64,000 bases of DNA from Bacteroidaceae bacterium (GTDB lineage: Bacteria; Bacteroidota; Bacteroidia; Bacteroidales; Bacteroidaceae): contig JAFUGG010000013.1 of assembly GCA_017469525.1 (NCBI GenBank), positions 186,001-250,000 of the forward strand, read 5' to 3'. Positions 1 to 6,588 of the stretch are shown one piece after another; the first letter of the stretch is position 1, and each line of letters begins with the position of its first letter. Both the position numbers and the translations under genes were made by a program. Below the pieces are notes generated by a model. It was not told the origin of the DNA. It saw only the letters and a list, made by a program, of their open reading frames with translations, and made no database searches.

Positions 1-413
1 TCTACGGACTTTTCAACGAACATTTCCAACAATATCAAGCCCTTTGGGAAGGTGAACACGGGCGAACTTTCTTCTATCAATGTGAGACGCCGTACGATGC
101 GCCAAGCCAGGATACCTATATGAGCCACGGCGGAACGGTGAAAGGTTTTGCCGCCTATAAGGTTGGCGACATGGTGCGTCATCACGAAGCTACTGGCTTT
201 GGCATCTACGATGTGCTTTTCAATTCCGAGATTCGAATTGAGAGTTCTGTCGAAGTTCCAGAGAAGAAAGGTATCAAGCTGCGTCACATCTGCAACAACT
301 CGCTGTCGAATCCCGGTCCGCGAGGCTTCGGCTTCATCGTCAACCACAACACACCAAGCACATACAATACATGGCGCGACAACAGGACCTACGTCGATAA
401 ACTCGATTTCTGA
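1..413 (+). CDS. C-terminal fragment of an unidentified, probably secreted protein
   Basis: Only the last ~137 codons lie in the window; the frame is open from base 3 to the TGA at 411-413. The visible part is rich in short beta strands, Gly, Asn and aromatic residues (for example 'MSHGGTVKGFAAYKV' and 'RGFGFIVNHNT'), with no membrane segment and no C-terminal sorting tail. From memory it resembles the last strands of secreted beta-helix, pectate-lyase-like proteins of Bacteroidota. That would suit the neighbouring glycosidases and sulfatase, but I cannot name a family. The next gene starts 373 bp downstream behind its own promoter, so the two need not be co-transcribed. Confidence 0.6.
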   Translation, partial: YGLFNEHFQQYQALWEGEHGRTFFYQCETPYDAPSQDTYMSHGGTVKGFAAYKVGDMVRHHEATGFGIYDVLFNSEIRIESSVEVPEKKGIKLRHICNNSLSNPGPRGFGFIVNHNTPSTYNTWRDNRTYVDKLDF

Positions 414-469
414 TGATTTTCTTACTGAATTTTCCATCCTCGTTGCCCAACTTAGCGTGCCGGGTTGTT

Positions 470-535
470 TGCACATACATGTAGATGCAATTGCATATAC
501 ATGTAAATGCAATTGCATCTACATGTATGTGCAAA
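470..535. repeat. 22-bp tandem array D (3 units)
   Basis: Three units start at 470, 492 and 514. Each follows the pattern TGCAnnTACATGTAnnTGCA plus two bases, so every unit is itself nearly palindromic. The whole array with its GTT and AAC edges (about 468-537) is also close to a perfect palindrome. It lies between two plus-strand genes. Confidence 0.95.
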
Positions 536-742
536 CACCTTGGCGTATTATCTCTGCCTGAGAAACTTAGGATTTTGGGCAAAAAGGAGTGCCGAATAGG
601 ACGTTTCCTTTATATGGTTCATATAGTATAATGTAATAAAACCGTCATTGCTTATTAAACATAACGTCCATTAAATATTCAAAATACTGATAAATACAAT
701 AACATCACGATGGTTTTATTTTGATATTATGAGAAAAAAACT

Positions 743-750
743 TAACTTTG
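743..750 (+). promoter_or_regulatory. -7 box TAACTTTG of the oxidoreductase/sulfatase operon
   Basis: Matches the Bacteroidota consensus TAnnTTTG; a TTTG at 720-723 lies about 19 bp upstream, the usual -33 spacing. Predicted leader is about 30 nt. Confidence 0.7.
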
Positions 751-786
751 CAGAGTTGAAACAAGATTTGATGCAACAAAAATAAT

Positions 787-1767
787 ATGAAGATTTCAAT
801 AGCAGGAACAGGTAAGATTGCCGAAGAAGTCATGCGAATGCTGCATGAGGAATTTGCAGGAAAGATTGAAGTGACAGGCATTTACGCCCGAGAACACAGC
901 ATAGAACATGCCATCGACCTTTGCCAAGCGTACGCTCCGACGGGTTTCGTCTTCACCGACTACCAGCGAATGCTTCAGGAAGCCGAGGCAGATTATGTTT
1001 ACATCGCCAATGCCAACCACGTTCATCATGAGTTTGCGATGCAAGCAATGCAGGCCGGAAAGAACGTAATTGTTGAGAAGCCCATCGCAGTCAACCGTGT
1101 TCAGACAGAGGAACTCATTGATACGGCCATCCAGAGATGCGTTCACCTGCTGCCAGCCTTCTCGTTGCTCTACATGCCTCTTTTCAGGAAAATGCAGGAA
1201 GAACTGCCTAAGATTGGCAAAGTCAGAATGGTTCATTGCAACTTTGCCCAGCGAAGTAGCCGCTACGACCGCTATCTCAAAGGCGAACTGACGCCAGTCT
1301 TCGACCCGGAAATGGCGGGCGGGACACTTGCCGACCTCAACATCTACAACCTTTGCTTTGCGATTGCCCTCTTCGGACCGCCAAGAACTATCCGCTACGA
1401 CTGCAACCGAGGCTACAATGGCATTGACCTTAGTGGCACCCTACTCTGCCATTATCCCACTTCCCTGGCAGTCCTGAGCGCTTCGAAAGACTCGGACGGA
1501 ATCTCTTACGGCTGTATTCAAGGCGAAGACGGATACATCGAAGTGCATGGCCCGGTGAGCATTCTCGACTCCTTCACCCTTCATCTGAACGGTCAGCCAC
1601 CCGTCACATTCAAGAGCGAGACAGGTCGCCACCGCCTTAGCTACGAGTTCCAGGAGTTCCTTTCACTCGTCGAAAACAGGCAGGAATGCCACATTGTCAT
1701 ACCTTACGTAACAAGAGTCATGCAGGAGATTGCCATTGCGCAAGAACGCATGATACAAGACATTTAA
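787..1767 (+). CDS. Gfo/Idh/MocA-family NAD(P)-dependent oxidoreductase
   Basis: A 326-residue cytoplasmic protein. The N-terminal Rossmann fold opens with 'MKISIAGTGKIAEEV' (GxGxxA dinucleotide loop, residues 7-12). The family motif EKP appears near residue 97 in 'GKNVIVEKPIA'. The C-terminal half is the family's open-faced beta-sheet substrate domain. Relatives oxidise or reduce sugars, inositols or glycosides; the substrate cannot be told from sequence. It is first in a two-gene operon, with the sulfatase starting 14 bp downstream. The plausible role is processing a sugar released by a neighbouring enzyme, which is inference. No signal peptide; start chosen at the only ATG that suits the Rossmann motif, ~36 nt after the promoter box. 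Confidence 0.88.
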   Translation: MKISIAGTGKIAEEVMRMLHEEFAGKIEVTGIYAREHSIEHAIDLCQAYAPTGFVFTDYQRMLQEAEADYVYIANANHVHHEFAMQAMQAGKNVIVEKPIAVNRVQTEELIDTAIQRCVHLLPAFSLLYMPLFRKMQEELPKIGKVRMVHCNFAQRSSRYDRYLKGELTPVFDPEMAGGTLADLNIYNLCFAIALFGPPRTIRYDCNRGYNGIDLSGTLLCHYPTSLAVLSASKDSDGISYGCIQGEDGYIEVHGPVSILDSFTLHLNGQPPVTFKSETGRHRLSYEFQEFLSLVENRQECHIVIPYVTRVMQEIAIAQERMIQDI

Positions 1768-1781
1768 CAAAACCCTATATC

Positions 1782-3332
1782 ATGAAGAAACTTCCCTTCC
1801 TTCTCCTTGGCAGTTGTGCCATGCAAAGTGCTCAGGCACAACGTTGGAACATCGTCTACATCATGAGCGACGACCATTCCTATCAAGCTATCAGCGCCTA
1901 CGGACACCAGCTTTCCCGACAGGCTCCGACGCCCAATCTCGACCGACTTGCCGAGCGAGGAATGCTCTTCCACCGTGCTTATGTCGAGAACTCCCTCAGC
2001 ACCCCCAGCCGAGCCTGCCTGATGACTGGCATGTATAGCCACCAGAGCGGACAAAGAACCCTTGACTGCCCTATCGACGAGAACGCGCCTTTTGTGAGCG
2101 AATACCTGCAGAAGGCTGGCTATCAGACGAGTATGATAGGCAAATGGCATATGCTTTGTGAGCCGAAAGGCTTCGACGACTACCATATTCTCCCTGGTCA
2201 GGGCGTCTATTACGACCCGCGTTTTCGTTCGAAAGAAACTGACGGAAAGTACGTCGAAGAGAAGGGCTATGCCACGGAACTCATTACTGACCATGCCATA
2301 CAATTCCTCGAGAATCGCGACAAGACGAAGCCTTTTGCCCTCTTCGTCCATCATAAAGCGCCCCACAGAAACTGGATGGCGCCCCTCGATATGCTTGATC
2401 TCTACGAAGATATCGAGTTTCCGATGCCCGAAACCCTCTTCGACGACTACGAGACAAGAGGTCGTGCCGCCCACGAACAGCAGATGAGCATCGAGAAAGA
2501 CATGGAGATGTGCTACGACTTGAAAGTGACGCAGATAAAGCCTGGCATGGGATATACGCACGAAAGAAACGGCGACGGCTTCCGAGGCCAACTTAATCGT
2601 ATGTCACCGGAACAGCGGGAAAGGTGGGAATCGGTGTATAACCCACGCAACGAAGCCATGCTTGCCCAGCACCTGACGGGCAAAGAATTGGTCAAATGGA
2701 AGTATCAGCGTTACATTCGCGACTATATGCGTGTCATCCACAGCATCGACGAACAGGTTGGACGTTTACTTGATTATCTTGAAGCCAACGGGCTGATGGA
2801 CAATACGATGGTAGTCTATACAAGTGACCAAGGCTTTTACATGGGCGAGCACGGCTGGTTCGACAAGCGCTTCATGTACGAGGAATCCTTCCGCACTCCC
2901 CTACTCGTCTGCGCTCCTGGCATGAAGGGCGGTCAGGAAAGCAAGGCTCTGGTGCAGAACATCGACTTTGCTCCCACCTTCCTCGACATCGCAGATGCGG
3001 AGAAGCCACAGCAGATGGTGGGCACATCGCTGCTTCCCGTCATGGCTCGTGGCGGCAAGCAACCGAAGAATTGGCGCAAGTACCTGTACTATCACTACTA
3101 TGATTGTCCGGCCGAGCATAACGTCATGCGGCACGACGGCGTAAGCGACGGGCGCTACAAACTCATTCACTTTTACGGGAAGAAAGGCTCCTACGACGAG
3201 CTTTATGACCTGAAGAAAGACCCTAACGAACTGCATAATGTCATTGGAGACAAGAAATATGCCAAGCATCTCAGCCGTTTGCAAGAGCAACTCGATACGT
3301 TCCGAAGGGAGCAGAATGTTGATGAGTGGTAG
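1782..3332 (+). CDS. S1-family sulfatase, serine type
   Basis: A 516-residue secreted or periplasmic sulfatase starting with signal peptide 'MKKLPFLLLGSCAMQSAQA'. 'IVYIMSDDHS' (residues 24-33) carries the metal-binding Asp pair. The maturation motif is S-T-P-S-R-A-C-L-M-T-G (Ser73 to Gly83). The residue converted to formylglycine is therefore serine, so activation should need an anaerobic radical-SAM maturase (anSME), which is not in the window. 'IGKWH' and 'VVYTSDQGFYMGEHG' are further family motifs. It hydrolyses sulfate esters, probably on a glycan; the substrate is unknown. A frame-open extension to 1686 overlaps the upstream gene and lacks a signal peptide, so ATG 1782 was chosen. It ends 15 bp from the convergent GH127 gene. 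Confidence 0.92.
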   Translation: MKKLPFLLLGSCAMQSAQAQRWNIVYIMSDDHSYQAISAYGHQLSRQAPTPNLDRLAERGMLFHRAYVENSLSTPSRACLMTGMYSHQSGQRTLDCPIDENAPFVSEYLQKAGYQTSMIGKWHMLCEPKGFDDYHILPGQGVYYDPRFRSKETDGKYVEEKGYATELITDHAIQFLENRDKTKPFALFVHHKAPHRNWMAPLDMLDLYEDIEFPMPETLFDDYETRGRAAHEQQMSIEKDMEMCYDLKVTQIKPGMGYTHERNGDGFRGQLNRMSPEQRERWESVYNPRNEAMLAQHLTGKELVKWKYQRYIRDYMRVIHSIDEQVGRLLDYLEANGLMDNTMVVYTSDQGFYMGEHGWFDKRFMYEESFRTPLLVCAPGMKGGQESKALVQNIDFAPTFLDIADAEKPQQMVGTSLLPVMARGGKQPKNWRKYLYYHYYDCPAEHNVMRHDGVSDGRYKLIHFYGKKGSYDELYDLKKDPNELHNVIGDKKYAKHLSRLQEQLDTFRREQNVDEW

Positions 3333-3347
3333 CAGACCAGACTGAAA

Positions 3348-6338
3348 TCAATAGGCAATCTTCTTGCCTGCAACGATGTTGACGCCGTGTACGGGCTTTT
3401 GCAGCCGCTGGCCAGCAAGGTTCACTATCATTGAGCCTTGCTGGTCAGTGCTTTTTAAGTACTCTCCAAAAGGGAAGAGCATTCCTGTTGCATCCTCTAC
3501 CGACGACATCATATAGGCGTAGAATATACCGCCGGTTGTTGTCCCTGTTGGTGAGGTCAGGTGTATGCGAACACTCTCCTTACCGCTCGTGGCTTCTTCA
3601 GGAATTGGATAACAACGCATCATGAATCGTCCAGGGTCGTTATGACAAAGGCTTTCGCTGGCCACCAGTACGTCGTCGCACATGATGTCGAAGTTGCGTA
3701 TGTCGCTCTCGTCACCCCAATAAAGGAGCATCAGATAGTTGCGGTTCGTCTTGTTCACCTTCATCGTCCACGCCTGTCCCGTTGTTCCAGAGCCGTCAAG
3801 CCAGGTCCTTCCACGAAAAGAGCCGCTGCCACCATTGCTTGAATAACGATGGCTGGTGCGTGAAATGCTGTTGGTGGTCCACATATAATCCACCGGAACA
3901 GTTCCCTCCGGCACACCTTCCGAGAGGGCTGTATAGGCACCGAAGATGCCTCCTACAGTATTATTCTCATTGATGGCCTGCATCTTTATCGTCACCTTCT
4001 CTTTACCTTTCGTCAACTCAAAAGGAATAGGATGACGCATATAATAATATTCATTGGGAGCAAAGCCGTTAAGTTCATCGTAGGAGAAAATCGTCCCGTC
4101 GCAATAGATGTCGTATTTCCTGTTGCCTCCGTCGCTACCCCACTGCTTCGTAATGAAGTCCATGGGGCGACCGGAGTCGATCTTGAGTTCGTAGCTTATC
4201 CAGCCTCCGGGAGCGTCGCGCCAGCCAAGGTCGCTCCCTGTCCTCATATTGCTGCCTTGCAGATTGTGAGCTTTTTCGCTGGCACTGTTGCAAACCTTCA
4301 CTTCGTCGATAAAGTCGATGGGACGTTCCATTTTGCTGGCATCTGTTGGAATCCAAACCATCATTGCTGAGGCGGCACGATGGGCACGGGCAAAGTATGG
4401 GATGAGAAAGATGTTTTTGTTGGCAGTGACCACCTTGTCACCATTCAGCGTTGCAGACTTTCCACTTAAACGAATCCTCTGGATACCACCTCTGAAGAGC
4501 GATGTCAATGCTGTGGGAGCTGCCACCGACGTGCCGTTTGTTCCTTCTTCCACAAAGAGGTTGTCCAACTTTCCACCATTATCAATGCCTTCCATGCAAT
4601 AAACCAACGGACCCCGCTCGTAGGCACAAAGGCCTTCGTTACTCTTCAGGTTCTTGTTCGAAATGACTTGATGAACGTCCATCGGCAGCGACAGGCTCAC
4701 CTCGTCACCCTCCTGCCAGTCGTGAGTGAGAACGGCGTAACTGTTCTCCACTGTGTAGCTGATTTCCTCGCCATTGAGCTTGATGACGACAGGAGTTGTG
4801 GTTGGGTTTGTATAGGAATAGAGGTCACTTTCTACAGGCTTATTTACTGCCCATCCAGGAATGCGAACCTTCAGCATCTTGCCGCTGGCATCACCTTCCA
4901 CACCATTGAACGTCAGCTTCATCTCTCCTTTATAAGGATATGAGCCCGTGACGGTTATGTCCATCTTAGCATCGCCCACGTTTGCCGTTGCAGTACTTGC
5001 CACGAAGAGGTTCCAATAGAGTGCATCGTCATCGGTGGCATAGATGTAACCAGGCACGGAAGGAATGAGGCGGCAGAGGTTCGTGGGGCAGCAACTCGTG
5101 CCGAACCATTCCGGACGCGCATCGCCGCGACTGGTGGAAGCCAAGCGGTTGGGATAGTAGAACGTCTTGCCCGCTATGCCGTAGCCGTCGAGTACGGTAT
5201 TGTAGAGGGCACGTTCCAGCATATCGATGTACTTGCCTTCGCCATGCAGACGAAACATTCGGAGGCAGAACATACTACCAGCCACCGAAGCACACGTCTC
5301 GCAATAGGCCGAAGCGTTGGGCAACTCATAATTCTCGCCGAAAGCCTCATTATTGTCTCGCGCACCGAAGCCGCCAGTGATGTAGAACTTCTTCGAAGCG
5401 ATGTTGTCCCATATAGCCGTGACAGCCGTCTCGTAAGCTTGGTCGCCCGTATAGCGCACCCAATCGGCCATGCCGCTATAGAAGTACATGGCACGTACGG
5501 CATGCCCCACCGCCTCGCGTTGCTCCACGGCAGGCAGATGGTCCTGCCAATACTTGCCGTTCACGCGCAGGTCGGCACTCGTGGGGTCAAACTTGCGGAT
5601 GCCACGGCAATCGAGGAAGAACTTACAGCCCTGCAGGTAACGCTCCTCGCGCGTCAGCTCGTAGATACGCACCAACGCCATCTCCACCACAGCATGACCG
5701 GGAGCCATCCTGATGCCTTCTTCGTTGAAAATAGAAAGCATATTGTCGGCAGCACGTTTGGCGCAGTTCAGAAGTTTGTCCTTACCTGTAGCCAAGTAAT
5801 AGGCAATGCCCGCCTCGATGAGTTCCGCCACGTTAAATGTCTCGTGCGAAAGGTTCCAGTCGTTCGTCCACTTCTCGCCGCCGTACCACGGATGCAAGGG
5901 ATTGTGGATGGTGAAATTTGTCTGCAGATAGCCGTCGGGTTCCTGAGCAGAGCAAATCAAGTCGATTACGCCGTCGCAGTACTCTTCGAGGCTGGCATTG
6001 GGCTGTGTCGTTAGCACATAGGCAGCACCCTCCAGCACCTTGTAGACCTCGGCATCGTCGTATGGCTGCCCCGATTGGAACGAGAGTTCGCCCACCTTCG
6101 CCTCGCCGCTCACTATCTTGCCGGCATACTCGAAGTTGCGCAGCTGACCCGCATCCGTACACTTCTGGAAGGCATAGCGGATGGTCGTGCCCCGCATCAC
6201 GTCGAGACGTTGTTTCCAAAACTGGTCTTTCACCTGTACGTCGGTAAAAGGCACCTGCTTAATCTCGCCGCTCGTTGCCGCCCCTGCCGAAAGCAGGAGC
6301 AGCGACGCGGCAAGCATCATTAGAGTTCTTTTCATCAT
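3348..6338 (-). CDS. GH127 (DUF1680) beta-L-arabinofuranosidase-like enzyme with C-terminal extension
   Basis: A 996-residue secreted protein. After the signal peptide ('MLAASLLLLSAGAATS') comes the (alpha/alpha)6 GH127 domain, to about residue 650. The zinc/catalytic residues known from HypBA1 are visible: 'CETC' at 346-349 (Glu347, Cys349) and 'SCCPTN' with Cys416/Cys417, the latter the expected nucleophile. GH127 removes beta-L-arabinofuranose, for example from hydroxyproline-linked arabino-oligosaccharides. Residues ~700-960 hold two similar beta-sandwich modules, and the chain ends with a tail containing 'NLAGQRLQKPVHGVNIVAGK'. It is much longer than a plain GH127 (~650). It has its own promoter box (6413-6420). 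ATG 6335 is an equally good start. Confidence 0.9.
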   Translation of the reverse strand: MMKRTLMMLAASLLLLSAGAATSGEIKQVPFTDVQVKDQFWKQRLDVMRGTTIRYAFQKCTDAGQLRNFEYAGKIVSGEAKVGELSFQSGQPYDDAEVYKVLEGAAYVLTTQPNASLEEYCDGVIDLICSAQEPDGYLQTNFTIHNPLHPWYGGEKWTNDWNLSHETFNVAELIEAGIAYYLATGKDKLLNCAKRAADNMLSIFNEEGIRMAPGHAVVEMALVRIYELTREERYLQGCKFFLDCRGIRKFDPTSADLRVNGKYWQDHLPAVEQREAVGHAVRAMYFYSGMADWVRYTGDQAYETAVTAIWDNIASKKFYITGGFGARDNNEAFGENYELPNASAYCETCASVAGSMFCLRMFRLHGEGKYIDMLERALYNTVLDGYGIAGKTFYYPNRLASTSRGDARPEWFGTSCCPTNLCRLIPSVPGYIYATDDDALYWNLFVASTATANVGDAKMDITVTGSYPYKGEMKLTFNGVEGDASGKMLKVRIPGWAVNKPVESDLYSYTNPTTTPVVIKLNGEEISYTVENSYAVLTHDWQEGDEVSLSLPMDVHQVISNKNLKSNEGLCAYERGPLVYCMEGIDNGGKLDNLFVEEGTNGTSVAAPTALTSLFRGGIQRIRLSGKSATLNGDKVVTANKNIFLIPYFARAHRAASAMMVWIPTDASKMERPIDFIDEVKVCNSASEKAHNLQGSNMRTGSDLGWRDAPGGWISYELKIDSGRPMDFITKQWGSDGGNRKYDIYCDGTIFSYDELNGFAPNEYYYMRHPIPFELTKGKEKVTIKMQAINENNTVGGIFGAYTALSEGVPEGTVPVDYMWTTNSISRTSHRYSSNGGSGSFRGRTWLDGSGTTGQAWTMKVNKTNRNYLMLLYWGDESDIRNFDIMCDDVLVASESLCHNDPGRFMMRCYPIPEEATSGKESVRIHLTSPTGTTTGGIFYAYMMSSVEDATGMLFPFGEYLKSTDQQGSMIVNLAGQRLQKPVHGVNIVAGKKIAY

Positions 6339-6348
6339 AGTTTTTTAG

Positions 6349-6370
6349 GAGCGCGAACATCCTCGTCCGC
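6349..6370. repeat. REP-like 22-bp palindrome, copy 1
   Basis: An interrupted palindrome with arms related to GCGGACG/CGTCCGC, in the leader between the promoter box (6413-6420) and the GH127 start. A better-preserved copy is at 19691-19712. Such GC-rich repeats are common between genes in Bacteroidota. Confidence 0.75.
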
Positions 6371-6412
6371 ATAGTCTTTTTGAATTGAGATAATAGTTGT
6401 CTTTTCTGGCTG

Positions 6413-6420
6413 CAAAGATA
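6413..6420 (-). promoter_or_regulatory. -7 box TATCTTTG for the 996-aa GH127 gene
   Basis: The plus strand reads CAAAGATA. It lies between the small peptide gene and GH127, so GH127 can be transcribed separately; predicted leader ~70 nt containing the REP-like palindrome. Confidence 0.6.
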
Positions 6421-6428
6421 GTGGAAAA

Positions 6429-6587
6429 CTACCAAATATCATCCCAACCGCCCGAATTTTCTTTCGCTTCCAGTGTAACATCGTCCTTCCAATCCACTTC
6501 GTCGGACTTGAAGGAGACCGCTATCACACCTTGCGCCTCTGCCATATTGACTTCAATGGCAGGCACGATATATCTTTTCTTTTCCAT
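6429..6587 (-). CDS. Small 52-residue acidic, Trp-containing peptide of unknown function
   Basis: A short frame with ATG at 6585-6587 and TAG at 6429-6431. The product starts 'MEKKRYIVPAIEVNMAEAQG', continues with 'VIAVSFKSDEVDWKDD' and ends 'ENSGGWDDIW'. It has no signal peptide or membrane segment. The N-terminal pattern K-x-Y-x-x-P-x-I-E-V resembles a class of small Prevotella peptides of unknown role that follow larger secreted-protein genes. Its ATG begins one base after the TAA of the 855-residue gene, so it is probably translationally coupled to it. Function is unknown; a structural peptide, a secreted peptide and a precursor peptide are all possible. Confidence rests on the tight coupling and the recognisable N-terminal pattern, not on a family match. 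Confidence 0.6.
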   Translation of the reverse strand: MEKKRYIVPAIEVNMAEAQGVIAVSFKSDEVDWKDDVTLEAKENSGGWDDIW

Positions 6588-6588
6588 A

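Larger units (their letters stand above)
414..786. other. Intergenic region with a 22-bp array and a promoter
   Basis: No credible gene is visible. It holds a 3 x 22 bp array (470-535) inside a ~147-bp element (455-601) that recurs at 26522-26669, then AT-rich sequence and the promoter of the next gene (box at 743-750). Confidence 0.7.

Noticed and set aside
148-561. Open frames over array D at 148-561 (+) and 340-582 (-)
   Set aside because: They consist of array sequence read in frame ('IHVDAIAYTC' type) and out-of-frame parts of the real gene.
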